From the NCBI GenBank assembly GCA_035695825.1, contig DASRRH010000010.1, positions 1 through 64,000 on the forward strand: a stretch of DNA of 64,000 nucleotides, given 5' to 3'. Position numbers and translations under genes: made by a program. The stretch is from JAKEFM01 sp035695825 (GTDB lineage Bacteria; Planctomycetota; UBA1135; JAKEFM01). Below, one piece after another: positions 16,710 to 25,469 of the stretch. The number at the start of each line of letters is the position of its first letter. Position 1 is the stretch's first letter. The notes under the pieces are model-generated. The model saw only the letters and a program-made list of their open reading frames with translations. It had not been told where the DNA came from and searched no databases.

Positions 16710-17990
16710 TCAGGCGGGGAGGAGGACCGAGACCGCGAGCCGATCCGGCCGGAAGAGGCGCCGGAGCCACTCCTGCGCCTCCTCGAGTCGCGCCTCCTCC
16801 AGGGCGCGCACGTGGGCGAAGGGAGGAAGCCCGCGCAGGGCCTCCCGCAGGTGACCCATGGCCGTCGACTCGGAGGACTGGTAGCGGCGGACCGCCGAGC
16901 CGACATGGCGACGCCGGACGCGCTCGAAGTCCTCCGGCCGGATCCCCTCGCGCTTCGCGCGCTCGAGCGTGACGAGGAGCTCCTCCCGGAACCGGGCGGG
17001 CTCGCTCGTCTCCCCGCCGAGGACGGTGAAGGCGAAGTCGGTCTCGACGGTCGCGGAGGCGGAGAAGGACTCGTCGATCACCCCCCGGCGGTAGAGGTCC
17101 TGGAAGACCTCGCTCGAGCGCCCGAAGAGCGCCTCGAGCGCGAAGCCCCCGGCGAGATCCTCCCGGATCAACGCCTCCCCGGGGCCGGGCCCGCCGTCGG
17201 ATCGGAAGCCGAGGAGGACGCGGGGCCGGGAGATCGTCATCTTCTCTTCCACCTCGCGGGTCCGGACCTCTCCTTCCTCCGACACGGGGAGCGCCGCCCC
17301 CTCCGGTCCCTCCCATCCCGCGACCCACCCCTCGATCCGGGAGAGGAGCGCCTCCGGGTCGAAGTCCCCCGCGGCGACGAGGACGAGGTTCCCCGGCCGA
17401 TAGAAGGCGCGGTGGCATCGCAGGCAGTCCTCCGCCGTGATCGACCGGACGGAATCGACCGTCCCGCCGGGAGGATTGCGGACCGGATGGCGCTCGTAGA
17501 GGGCTCCGAGCAGGTTGAAGAAGACCCGCCAGCCGGGGTTGTCGAGATACATCCGGATCTCCTGCTCGATGATCCCCTTCTCCTTCTCGACGCGCTCGGG
17601 CGTGATCGAGGGGTTCTGGACGAAATCGAGGAGGAAGGCGAGGCAGGTCTCGAAGTGGTCCGTGCAGGTGAAGTAGTAGTGCGTCGTCCGGAATGAGGTC
17701 GCCGCGTTGCAGGCCGCCCCGAGCTCGGCGTAACGCTGGAAGACGGGGACGGTCCGACCCTCGAAGAGCTTGTGCTCGAGGAAGTGGGCGACTCCGTCGG
17801 GCACCCGGGTGGGCGCCCCGCCAGGCCCCTCGACGAACTCCCGGTCGCAGGAGCCGAACCGCACCCCGAGGACGCCCGTCGCCCGAACCTGCCCGGGCTT
17901 GCGCGCGAGGAGGACGGGGAGGCCCCGCACCCGCGCCCGGCGCGCCTCTTCCCCGATGCGCGCCTCGACGATCCGGTCCGAGGGAATCAC
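16710..17990 (-). CDS. M16 zinc peptidase, YfmH-like (active-site partner)
   Basis: A 426-aa insulinase-family (M16) peptidase domain. The inverted zinc motif HFLEH is near residue 68, and the distal glutamate lies in the EKGIIEQEIRMY segment. It resembles Bacillus YfmH, the partner of YfmF, a pair linked to modification of elongation factor P; that role is inferred here only from the pairing. GTG at 17990 overlaps the stop of the upstream M16-like gene (GTGA). No signal peptide is seen, so it is probably cytoplasmic. It is followed by miaA. Confidence 0.88.
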   Translation of the reverse strand: MIPSDRIVEARIGEEARRARVRGLPVLLARKPGQVRATGVLGVRFGSCDREFVEGPGGAPTRVPDGVAHFLEHKLFEGRTVPVFQRYAELGAACNAATSFRTTHYYFTCTDHFETCLAFLLDFVQNPSITPERVEKEKGIIEQEIRMYLDNPGWRVFFNLLGALYERHPVRNPPGGTVDSVRSITAEDCLRCHRAFYRPGNLVLVAAGDFDPEALLSRIEGWVAGWEGPEGAALPVSEEGEVRTREVEEKMTISRPRVLLGFRSDGGPGPGEALIREDLAGGFALEALFGRSSEVFQDLYRRGVIDESFSASATVETDFAFTVLGGETSEPARFREELLVTLERAKREGIRPEDFERVRRRHVGSAVRRYQSSESTAMGHLREALRGLPPFAHVRALEEARLEEAQEWLRRLFRPDRLAVSVLLPA

Positions 17991-19267
17991 GCCTTCCTCT
18001 TCCCTCCCGGATGCAGGAGGAACACCGTGTCGAGCCAGACCCGGCCCGCCGCCTCGACGACGGCCCCCGGGCCCGCCGCGGCGACGGCCGCCTCCTCGTC
18101 GGAGGGAAGGGGGGAGCGGCCGAGCAGGGCCCGCTCGACCGCGTAGGCGATCAGGCCCGAAGGGCTGTCGTCGAGGCCGCGCAGCCGGGTCCGGAGCGCG
18201 CGCTTCCCGGCGACCATCTCGGCGTCGTCGATCTCCCCCCGGCGAAGGGCCTCGACCTGCGCGAGGCAGAGCTCCGTCACCTCCTCCTCTTTCCCGGGGT
18301 CGATGCCGGCCTGGACGACGAGGAGCCCCTTCGGGCGCTCGAGGGAGGCCGAGGCGTAGTAGGCAAGCGAGCGCTCCTCCCGGACCTTCCGGAAGAGCTT
18401 CGAGAAGGGTCCACCGCCGAGGAGGGTCGTGAAGAGCGCGAGCCCGGGGTCCTCCTCGGGTCCCGAGCGCCTCGCCACGCGGAACCCGAGGACGAGCTTC
18501 GCCTGGTCGATGTCCATCTCCTCGTCGAAGCGCCGCCGGGGACGGTCCGGGGGGGGGACCGGCTCGGGCGGAGTCTCGACCCGGCGCGTCCCGAGCGCCT
18601 CGGCGAGCGTCCGCGCCTGCGCCTCGACCACCGCCGGCTCGGCCGGCCCGACGACGAACATGTCGGCCGGAGCCGACCGGAGGATCGAGCGGTGGCGCGC
18701 GACGACCGCCTCGTTCCCCGCCGCACGGATCGTCTCGGGAGTGCCGTAGGGGTAGTTCGCGTAAGGCTCTCCCTCGCACATCCGGGCGAGGCAGCGCTCG
18801 GTCGCGTACGAGATCCGGTCGTCGAGGAGCCCCTCGACGACCCGCGCGAGGTTCTCCCGCTCCTGCTCGAACACGTCGGCCGGGAACCGGCCGTCCTCGA
18901 GGCGCGGCTCGAGCAAAAGCTCGCGCAGGAACTCGAGCCCCTCCGCGAGAACGTCCGCGCGCTCGGGGAGGTGGCGAGGGGCGACGACGTCGACCGCGAG
19001 GTCGAGCACCTGGCGCTCCCCGACCCGCGAGACGTCCCCGTCGAGCGCCGCGCCGTAGAGGTCGTCGAGACGCCGGCCGATCGACACGAGGTCGGGGTGG
19101 AAGCGCGTCCCCCGGCGGAGCAGCGGGGGAAGCAGGGCCGCCTCGGCCGCCCGCGGGGTGAGCGGGAGGTGGAAGACGACGCGGCAGGTGACCGACTTGA
19201 AGCGGTCGACGGGGAGACGGTGGAGGAAGATCCCCTCCCCCACTCGGAGCCTCTCGAACGCGGGCAT
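17987..19267 (-). CDS. M16-like peptidase without zinc motif, YfmF-like
   Basis: A 426-aa M16 fold that lacks the HxxEH zinc motif where the family has it, so it is probably the non-catalytic half of a heterodimer with the downstream HFLEH protein. The N-terminus (GEGIFLHRLPVDRFKS) aligns well with the Bacillus YfmF start, supporting ATG at 19267. The C-terminal half has the EERSLAYYASASLE stretch seen in M16 inactive subunits. The start codon lies only 2 nt downstream of the 3' end of the group II intron remnant, so any native 5' region now lies beyond the intron. Confidence 0.86.
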   Translation of the reverse strand: MPAFERLRVGEGIFLHRLPVDRFKSVTCRVVFHLPLTPRAAEAALLPPLLRRGTRFHPDLVSIGRRLDDLYGAALDGDVSRVGERQVLDLAVDVVAPRHLPERADVLAEGLEFLRELLLEPRLEDGRFPADVFEQERENLARVVEGLLDDRISYATERCLARMCEGEPYANYPYGTPETIRAAGNEAVVARHRSILRSAPADMFVVGPAEPAVVEAQARTLAEALGTRRVETPPEPVPPPDRPRRRFDEEMDIDQAKLVLGFRVARRSGPEEDPGLALFTTLLGGGPFSKLFRKVREERSLAYYASASLERPKGLLVVQAGIDPGKEEEVTELCLAQVEALRRGEIDDAEMVAGKRALRTRLRGLDDSPSGLIAYAVERALLGRSPLPSDEEAAVAAAGPGAVVEAAGRVWLDTVFLLHPGGKRKA

Positions 19268-19273
19268 TGGTAG

Positions 19274-19825
19274 TTACTGGCGCGGCATCCTCGAGTCGAG
19301 GAGCCGGTTCCAGCCACCCCTTTCAAACCGTGCGTGCGGGTTTCCCGCACACGGCTTACCGAGAGTCTTCGCAGACGTGGCGTTCACGGGGTAGCACACG
19401 GTACCGCGCAGGCGATGGAGTCCCAGGGCGTGGAGCCGGGCAGCGGGCCAGCGATCGAAGCGAAAGCTCGTCCGCTGACCGCCCCGCCTCCACATCCAGC
19501 GGGCGAGCCGGTCGCGCACGTACTCGTCGAGCTGGGTGAACTTCAAGGCGGCGTTGCCGGTCTTGAAGTAGTTCCCCCAGCCGCGAAGGACGGGGTTCAG
19601 CGTCGCGATGACCGCCTTCACGTCCTTCGCTCCGCCCCGACTCGCGTCCGTCAGGTCATGGACGCGCTCGCGCACCCGCCTCCACGCTTCCCGCAGGACG
19701 TCACCCCTGCAGATCCGGTCGTAAAGCGCGTGGAAGCGCCGTGTCCTGCTCCGCTTGGCACACCTGTAAAGCGTGCGCTGGAGTTCTCGCACTTTTTCGT
19801 CGGGGTTGTTGGGCCTCACGGCCAT
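19274..19825 (-). pseudogene. ltrA: Group II intron reverse transcriptase/maturase, internally deleted
   Basis: A 183-codon frame that joins the two ends of an LtrA-type maturase. The N-terminal part (DEKVRELQRTLYRCAKR to DVLREAWRRVR) is the usual start of these proteins. It passes in frame directly into the C-terminal maturase (X) domain (LNPVLRGWGNYFKTGNA, RDRLARWMWRRGG). The reverse-transcriptase fingers and palm, including YADD, are absent, a loss of roughly 250 codons without frameshift. ATG at 19825 has GAGGG just upstream. The frame reads through domain V (GKPCAGNPHARFERG) and stops 4 nt before the intron end. It cannot be an active reverse transcriptase. Confidence 0.88.
19325..19358 (-). 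ncRNA. Group II intron domain V
   Basis: A 34-nt hairpin on the minus strand (reading from 19358) with an AGC catalytic-triad position near its base, stem GCCGTGTGCGG, a GAAA tetraloop and the pairing strand CCGCACGCACGG. Length, tetraloop and triad are those of a functional domain V. It lies inside the C-terminal part of the maturase frame. Confidence 0.85.
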
Positions 19826-20416
19826 GCCCTCGCGCTTACCCCCAGCGCACGCACGACCCAAGCAGGGCTCCTTCCCTCCGGCGGCTTGTGCGGACCGCCT
19901 TCACCGGTACTACGAGCCCCTCGGACTCCCTCCCGGCTCCGGTCGCTTTCGGCCTCCGGCGTTATGCGCCCGGTCTTCGCCCGACGTGGCCGCCGGGGAG
20001 GGTCTCTCCTGTTCCGCTCCTCACTACTACTTTCGCTACGTCCCGCGCCCTCTACCCCGGGGAGGGCCAGCGACCCATCCGAATGAAGATCGCTGTCCAT
20101 GGCCTTCGCCGCGAGATGCCCGGCTCGGCCCTCCCAAACGCCTTTCGGCTGATAATCTGACGAGGCGGCAGGCTTCACTTGATGTTGCGGGCCGCAGCTT
20201 CGCTCCCTCCACGGCCGGAGGCTTTCGATGCCCCGCTCGGCCTCCGACCTCTCGGCCGGGGGCTGGGGCCTGCTACCGGGCGCTTCGGCGCCTACCCGGG
20301 CGGGACTCTCACCCGCAAGCGAGGGGCAGTTCTCAGGACGCACCACCGGCGGATTTTAGGGGTGCCCCTCGCCCGGCCCGCATCCTTTCCCTCTCCGCCG
20401 TATGCTCCCCGGCCCC

Positions 20417-21238
20417 ATGGATCCGCGCGCGCTCCTTCTCCTCCTCGCCCAGGACTCGGCTCCCGCTTCGCGCCCGGACCCTCCCCTTCCCCCCGAAGTT
20501 GCCGAGATCGTCGAGAAGGCCGCCCGCGCGCAGTTTCCCGACGGCCGCGAAGCCGGAGAGGTCCGCGACTTTTCCCTCACGTTCGACTTCATCGTCCGCG
20601 ACGAGGAGAGGAGCAACGAAGTCACCGCGGAGCACGCCTTCGCCCTCCCGAACCGCGTCCGGACGCAGGTGAGGGACGCCGCGACCCGCGTCACCGTGGC
20701 GACCGGATTCGACGGCCGGCGCTACTGGGTCCGGGACGACAAGGGGACGACGATCCTCGAGGGGCGGGAGCACCGCGACGCGCGCCAGGAGATCGACGAG
20801 CGCGTGCGCCTCTCGCGGGACCTCGCGGCCGTGTTCTCCATCCGGCGCCTCGTCGAGCGGCTCGGGGGGGTGCGGCGCCTCGCCGACGAGACGGAGGAAG
20901 GGCATCCCCTCGCCGTCCTCGAAGGGGAGAGCGCCGCCTTCGGTCCGGTCCGGCGCGCGGGGGTCGAGCGCGTGCGCCTTCGGGTCCGAATCGACCGGGA
21001 GACCGGAGACCTCTTCGACGTCCTCGCCACGCCCCTCCCAGCGGGCGAGGACGGACCGCGCGCCGAGCCCGAGCGATTCCAGTTCTTCGAGTTCCGCGTC
21101 CAGGCCGGCGTCCGCCTGCCGGGGCGGATCACGGTCACGATCGGCGCCGCGGAGCGGCCGAACTACGTGATCGGCCGGATCCGGGGGCTCCGGCTCAACC
21201 CCGGGCTTCCGGACGAGACCTTCGCTCCGCCCGGGTGA
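20417..21238 (+). CDS. Uncharacterised protein, possibly exported, LolA/outer-membrane lipoprotein-sorting-like
   Basis: A 273-aa protein with a short hydrophobic N-terminus (MDPRALLLLLAQ) that could be a weak signal peptide. The rest is beta-rich, with charged strands such as DFSLTFDFIVRDEE, DGRRYWVRDD and RVRLRVRIDRETGDL. This resembles the LolA/LolB-like fold that binds lipid tails, but no signature proves it. It starts just after the intron on the opposite strand. An in-frame ATG at 20402 lies inside a TATGCT hexamer that may itself be the -10, so ATG at 20417 is preferred. Function is unknown. Confidence 0.65.
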   Translation: MDPRALLLLLAQDSAPASRPDPPLPPEVAEIVEKAARAQFPDGREAGEVRDFSLTFDFIVRDEERSNEVTAEHAFALPNRVRTQVRDAATRVTVATGFDGRRYWVRDDKGTTILEGREHRDARQEIDERVRLSRDLAAVFSIRRLVERLGGVRRLADETEEGHPLAVLEGESAAFGPVRRAGVERVRLRVRIDRETGDLFDVLATPLPAGEDGPRAEPERFQFFEFRVQAGVRLPGRITVTIGAAERPNYVIGRIRGLRLNPGLPDETFAPPG

Positions 21239-21266
21239 GGCGGGACGCCCGGTCGGTCGGCGCGCC

Positions 21267-22994
21267 CTACCTCCTCCGGAACGCCTTCTCGAGGTCGGCG
21301 AGCGTGAAGCGAACCCGGGTCGGCCGCGCGTGCGCGCACGTCGCGTCGTGGGGGAGGGCCGCGCCACGGCGGATCAGGCTTTCGATCTCCTGGGGCTCGA
21401 GGCGATCCCCCGCCATGACCGAGGCGCGGCAGGCCATCTTCTCGAGCGCCCCCTCGAGGATCCGCTCGGGGTCCGGGGCCTCCCCCTCGCTCGCGAGCGC
21501 GCAGAGGTCGGCGACCACGCCCTTCGCGTCGAACCGGCGGAGGCAGGCCGGCACGGCGCGGATCGCGACTTCCCCCTCGCCGAAGGGAGCGACGTCGAGG
21601 CCCGCGCGCGCGAGGGCAGGCGCGATCGACTCGATCAAGGCCGCCTCCGCCCGCGTCGTCTCGACGAACTCCGGGACGAGGAGGCGCTGGCTCTCGACCG
21701 CGCCGCGACGGAACTGCGCGCGGAGTTCTTCCAGCGTGACCCGCTCGTGGAGGGCGTGCTGGTCGAGGATCTCGAACCCTTCCTCCGTCTCCCGGACGAG
21801 GTAGGTGTCGTGGACCTGGAGGTACCGGGCCGGGACGTCGCGCGTCGGCGCGGTCGGCGGAGAGGCGGCATCGGGGACGAAGGTCGGAAGCGGAGGTTTG
21901 CGGAACGCCGGGGCCTCGACGTCCGAGAAGTCGAAAGGGGTCGGCTCCGCGACCCGGTCGGGAGCCTCCCCCCGCGCGAGAGGCCCGACGGCGTTCCCCG
22001 GAGTCGCGGCGCCCGCCTTCCGGAGGCCCTCGAGGAGGGCGCGGTGGACGAGGGAAAAAACGCCCCTCGCGTCGCGGAACCGGACCTCGATCTTGGTCGG
22101 ATGCACGTTCGGGTCGACGGTCGCCGGATCGACGGCGAGGAAGAGGAACGCGACCGGGTGGCGCCCCTCCGGGAGGAACTCGCGGTAGGCCTCCCGCACC
22201 GCCCGCCCGAGCGCGCGGTCGCGGACGAAGCGGCCGTTCACGAAGAGGTAGAGGCGGGAGGCGTCCGGGCGCGAGAGACGCGGGGAGGCGCCGAAGCCCT
22301 CGACGCGGCTCGACCCCGCCTCGCCGGCGACCGGGAAGAGGGCCTCCGCCGTCTCGCGTCCGAACGCCTCCCGGATCCTCTCGCGCCGCGGGAGCCCGGC
22401 GGGGAGGCGGACCAGGACCTTCCCCTCGTGGCGGAGCACGAATTCCACTTCCTCCTCGGGGAGCGCGAGGCGGAGCAGCGCCTCGACGCCGTGGCCGAGC
22501 TCCGTTCCCTGCCCGCGGAGGAACTTCCGACGTGCCGGGTGAAAGGCGAAGAGGTCGCGCACCTCGACGACGGTCCCGGGGGGCGAGGCCGCCGGGCGGG
22601 GCTCGCCCGCCTTTCCGGCCTCCGCGACGATTTCCCCTCCCGTCTCGGCCCCCGCCGGGCGCGAAAGGATCCGCAACCGGCCGACCGCCGCCATCGAGGC
22701 GAGCGCCTCCCCCCGGAAGCCGAAGCTCGCGAGGTGCTCGAGGTCCCCGACGTCCGCGATCTTCGAGGTCGCGTGGCTCGCGAGGGCGAGGGACAACTCC
22801 TCGAAGGGGATCCCCGTCCCGTCGTCCGCGACGCGGAGGAGATCCGTTCCCCCCTTCTCGAGGTCGACCTCGATCCGGCGCGCGCGCGCGTCGAGGGCGT
22901 TCTCGACGAGCTCCTTGACGAGGGAGGCGGGGCGCTCGATCACCTCCCCCGCCGCGATGCGGTCGACGATCTCCCGAGGGAGGCGGCGGATCAT
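21267..22994 (-). CDS. mutL: DNA mismatch repair protein MutL, endonuclease-type
   Basis: A 575-aa MutL. The N-terminal GHKL ATPase has IAAGEVIERPASLVKELVENALDA, DDGTGI, SHATSKI and GFRGEALASM. The C-terminal domain carries the endonuclease motif DQHALHERVTLE, matching DQHA(x2)E(x4)E. It also has MACRASVMAGD (ACR motif) and CAHARPT near the end. It should therefore nick the daughter strand itself, as in methyl-independent mismatch repair. ATG at 22994 overlaps the holA stop (ATGA). MutS is not in this window. Confidence 0.96.
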   Translation of the reverse strand: MIRRLPREIVDRIAAGEVIERPASLVKELVENALDARARRIEVDLEKGGTDLLRVADDGTGIPFEELSLALASHATSKIADVGDLEHLASFGFRGEALASMAAVGRLRILSRPAGAETGGEIVAEAGKAGEPRPAASPPGTVVEVRDLFAFHPARRKFLRGQGTELGHGVEALLRLALPEEEVEFVLRHEGKVLVRLPAGLPRRERIREAFGRETAEALFPVAGEAGSSRVEGFGASPRLSRPDASRLYLFVNGRFVRDRALGRAVREAYREFLPEGRHPVAFLFLAVDPATVDPNVHPTKIEVRFRDARGVFSLVHRALLEGLRKAGAATPGNAVGPLARGEAPDRVAEPTPFDFSDVEAPAFRKPPLPTFVPDAASPPTAPTRDVPARYLQVHDTYLVRETEEGFEILDQHALHERVTLEELRAQFRRGAVESQRLLVPEFVETTRAEAALIESIAPALARAGLDVAPFGEGEVAIRAVPACLRRFDAKGVVADLCALASEGEAPDPERILEGALEKMACRASVMAGDRLEPQEIESLIRRGAALPHDATCAHARPTRVRFTLADLEKAFRRR

Positions 22995-23959
22995 CCCGGG
23001 CCTCCTCCGAACGCGGCCGCCAGCCGCCCGATCGCCGCGAGGGCGTCGGGCTCGCGCCCCGACTTCACCGCGACCTCGAGCGCGCGGAGGGCCCGGAGCA
23101 GGCGCTCGTGCCCGGCGGGGTTCCGCGCGCGGGCCGCCAAGTCGAGGTCGGATCCCGGCCACCCCTTCGAGCCGACGGACGCCGCGGCCTCCCGGATCGG
23201 GACTCCCCCGTCGAGGAGGCGGCGGACCTCCGCCGCACGGCGCGCGGACTCGTACATCCGCGCGAAGAGGATCGCGTAGAGCGCGCGGGGGTCGCGCTCG
23301 CGCCGGCCGGGGGCGAGCGCGAGGCCGTCTCGCCGGATCGTCTCGAGGATCCGGAGCGCCTGGGGAGACTTCCCCTCGACGAGGGCGGAGGCGAGGGCGA
23401 AGCCGTTCGCCTCCTCCCCCTCCGGGCCGGGGCACACGACGACGATTCCCCCCTTCCCGAGGAGGTCGGCGGCGAGGGGGTCCTTCTCGGTCTTCGTCGG
23501 GAGGGAGACGAGAAGGAGGGAGCCGTCGCGCTCTCCCTCGAGGAAGCGGAGACTGGCCGCCTCGAACTCCGTCCGCTCCCCCTGTTTCCGGGTCCGGCCT
23601 GCGAACTTGCAGAGGCGCTCGGCGCGGCGCACGGCGATCGCGCGCGCGGGGGCGAAGAGAGGCGCCGCGACGAGGTCCGCGAAGAGGGCCCTCTCGTCGA
23701 ACCCGTCCCCCTCGGCGTCGTGGGAGAAGAACGCGTGGGTCTCCCCTTCCGTCCCCCGGAGCATCTCGAGCGCGCGGTCGAAGGGGGAGGGATCGAAGCC
23801 GTGGGCGGGAAAGCGGTATTCGCCGACGAAGAGGACCACCGCGCTCCCCCTCCCCCCCCTCCGTTCCTCGAGGATCCGCGGGAGGGACTCCGGGCGGACG
23901 GTTCGCCCCGCCGGAGACGCGCCCCGCCGGGGGGCGGGGGTCGCGCGCGCCGGACTCAC
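22991..23959 (-). CDS. holA: DNA polymerase III delta subunit HolA
   Basis: A 322-aa divergent delta subunit, the clamp-opening wrench of the polymerase III clamp loader. The N-terminal segment has VVLFVGEYRF in place of the usual LLYGED motif. It then has AAPLFAPARAIAVRRAE, LLVSLPTKTEKDPLA and a helical C-terminal collar with FARMYESARRAAEVRRLL and LEVAVKSG. Sequence conservation is low, as is usual for delta. GTG at 23959 overlaps the ubiA stop, and its own stop overlaps the mutL ATG, so three unlike genes are coupled. The first 20 residues are proline/arginine-rich, so a later start is possible. Confidence 0.82.
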   Translation of the reverse strand: MSPARATPAPRRGASPAGRTVRPESLPRILEERRGGRGSAVVLFVGEYRFPAHGFDPSPFDRALEMLRGTEGETHAFFSHDAEGDGFDERALFADLVAAPLFAPARAIAVRRAERLCKFAGRTRKQGERTEFEAASLRFLEGERDGSLLLVSLPTKTEKDPLAADLLGKGGIVVVCPGPEGEEANGFALASALVEGKSPQALRILETIRRDGLALAPGRRERDPRALYAILFARMYESARRAAEVRRLLDGGVPIREAAASVGSKGWPGSDLDLAARARNPAGHERLLRALRALEVAVKSGREPDALAAIGRLAAAFGGGPG

Positions 23960-24834
23960 GCCTTCCCCCGGAACGCGAAGTCGGCCCAGACGGCGAGGAA
24001 GAAGGCGACCGAGATCCACCCGTTCACCGTGAAGAAGGCGGCGTTCACTCGGGAGAGGTCTCTCGGCCGCACCAGGAGGTGCTCGACGAGGAGGAGGGCC
24101 GCGACGAGTCCGATCCCGGCGTAGGTCGGCGCCCCGAGCCCGGCGCGCGCCGCGACGGCGAGGAGGAGCGGGACGACCGCCGCGTGGAGCGCGGAGGAAA
24201 GCCGCAGCGCCCCGGCGACGCCGAGGCGCGCCGGGATCGAACGCAGCCCCTCCCGCCGGTCGAAGGCGACGTCTTGGCAGGCGTAGATCAGGTCGAAGCC
24301 GGCGACCCAGAGGGCGACCGCGAGCGCGAGGAGGAGGGGGGAAGCGAGGTCTCCCTCGAAGGAGCCGCGCACGGCGAGCCAGGCGCCGAGGGGCGCGACC
24401 CCGAGCGCCGCCCCGAGGACGAAGTGCGTCCCCGCGACGCGGCGCTTCAAGTGGCTGTACCCGAGCAGGAGGCCGAGCACGGGGAGGGCGAGCGCGCCGC
24501 AGAGCGGGGAGAGGGCGGAGGCGAGGAGGAGGAAGGCGAGCGCGTTCCCCGCGACGAAGAGCCGCACGAATCGGGGGGAGATCCTCCCCGCCGGCAGGGC
24601 CCGGGAGGCGGTCCGCGGGTTCCGGGCGTCGAGCTCGCGGTCGGCGAGCCGGTTCCACCCCATCGCCGCGCTCCGCGCCGCCACCACGCACGCGACGAGG
24701 AGGAGGAGGGTGCGCCCGTCGGGCCACCCGCGCGCGGCGAGGAGGGCGCCGACGAGGGCGAAGGGGAGGGCGAAGATCGAGTGGGAGAAGCGGATCGTCT
24801 CGAGGACGACGGGGATCGGGGCGAGCGCTCTCAT
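23956..24834 (-). CDS. ubiA: UbiA-family prenyltransferase (quinone biosynthesis, MqnP/UbiA-like)
   Basis: A 292-aa integral membrane prenyltransferase that attaches a polyprenyl tail to an aromatic quinone precursor. The two aspartate-rich motifs are present: NRLADRELDARNPRT and CQDVAFDRREGLRSIP. The rest is about eight or nine hydrophobic helices. With ubiX directly upstream and ubiE/menG nearby, the most likely role is menaquinone synthesis (MqnP of the futalosine route) or ubiquinone synthesis; the sequence alone does not decide. ATG at 24834 overlaps the ubiX stop as ATGA. Confidence 0.9.
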   Translation of the reverse strand: MRALAPIPVVLETIRFSHSIFALPFALVGALLAARGWPDGRTLLLLVACVVAARSAAMGWNRLADRELDARNPRTASRALPAGRISPRFVRLFVAGNALAFLLLASALSPLCGALALPVLGLLLGYSHLKRRVAGTHFVLGAALGVAPLGAWLAVRGSFEGDLASPLLLALAVALWVAGFDLIYACQDVAFDRREGLRSIPARLGVAGALRLSSALHAAVVPLLLAVAARAGLGAPTYAGIGLVAALLLVEHLLVRPRDLSRVNAAFFTVNGWISVAFFLAVWADFAFRGKA

Positions 24835-25466
24835 CCCCGGCGCGGCGCGTGCGGGAAGAAATCCTCCTCCCCCGCCGGCTCCTCCCCCCAGCGGCGGACG
24901 AGGTCGTGGTCGACCCCGAGGCGGTCGAGGATCTTGCCGACGACGTGGTCGACGAGGTCCTCGACCGTCCGGGGGCGGTGGTAGAAGCCCGGCATCGCCG
25001 GGAGGATCGTCGCCCCCGCCCAAGCGAGGCGGACGAGATTGTCGAGGTGGACGCGGTTCAAGGGGGTCTCCCTCGGCACGAGGACGAGCGTCCGCCCCTC
25101 CTTCAGCGCGACGTCGCAGACACGCTCGACCAGGTTCGAGGAGAGCCCCGCCGCGACGCGGGCGGCCGTGCCCATCGAGCAGGGGACGACGACGGCCCCC
25201 CGGACGGGGTGCGTCCCGCTCGAGGGAGGGGCCTCGATCGCCCCGATCGGGTGGTAGAGGACCTCTCCCTCCGAACCCCTCCGGAAGGAGGCGAGGTCGG
25301 GCGCCGAAGGGTCGAGCCGGAGCCCGCACTCGAGGGAGAGGACCTTGAGGCCCGACTCGGTGATCGAGAGGTGGACCCTGCGACCCGCCGCGGCGAGCGC
25401 CCGGACGAGGGAGAGCGCGTAGGGAGCGCCGCTCCCCCCCGTGATCCCGACGAAGAAGGCCTCCAC
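24831..25466 (-). CDS. ubiX: Flavin prenyltransferase UbiX
   Basis: A 211-aa enzyme that prenylates FMN to make the cofactor of UbiD-type decarboxylases. Typical motifs are FVGITGGSGAPYALSLV at the N-terminus, VVVPCSMGTAARVAAGLSSNLVERVCDVALKEGR in the middle, and PRETPLNRVHLDNLVRL followed by ATILPAMPGFYHRP. It is translationally coupled to ubiA. No UbiD-like decarboxylase is in the window. Confidence 0.96.
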   Translation of the reverse strand: MEAFFVGITGGSGAPYALSLVRALAAAGRRVHLSITESGLKVLSLECGLRLDPSAPDLASFRRGSEGEVLYHPIGAIEAPPSSGTHPVRGAVVVPCSMGTAARVAAGLSSNLVERVCDVALKEGRTLVLVPRETPLNRVHLDNLVRLAWAGATILPAMPGFYHRPRTVEDLVDHVVGKILDRLGVDHDLVRRWGEEPAGEEDFFPHAPRRG

Positions 25467-25469
25467 CGG

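Larger units (their letters stand above)
19270..20343 (-). mobile_element. Group II intron remnant with internally deleted maturase gene
   Basis: On the minus strand the element opens with GTGCGTCCTGAGAACTG at 20343, the GUGCG-type group II 5' end. A long structured leader of about 500 nt follows, then the maturase frame, domain V at 19358-19325 and a domain VI-like hairpin, ending near 19270 (CTAC). A complete intron of this kind is about 1.9 kb or more. This copy is about 1.07 kb because most of the reverse-transcriptase reading frame is missing. RNA ends and domain V look intact, so splicing in trans with a maturase from elsewhere is possible but unproven. It sits 2 nt upstream of the YfmF-like start codon. 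Confidence 0.85.

Noticed and set aside
20354..20375. AGGGGTGCCCCT palindrome next to the intron 5' end as a terminator insertion target
   Set aside because: Class C introns insert after a hairpin with a T-tract in intron orientation; here the T-rich side is on the wrong strand, so the link is weak.
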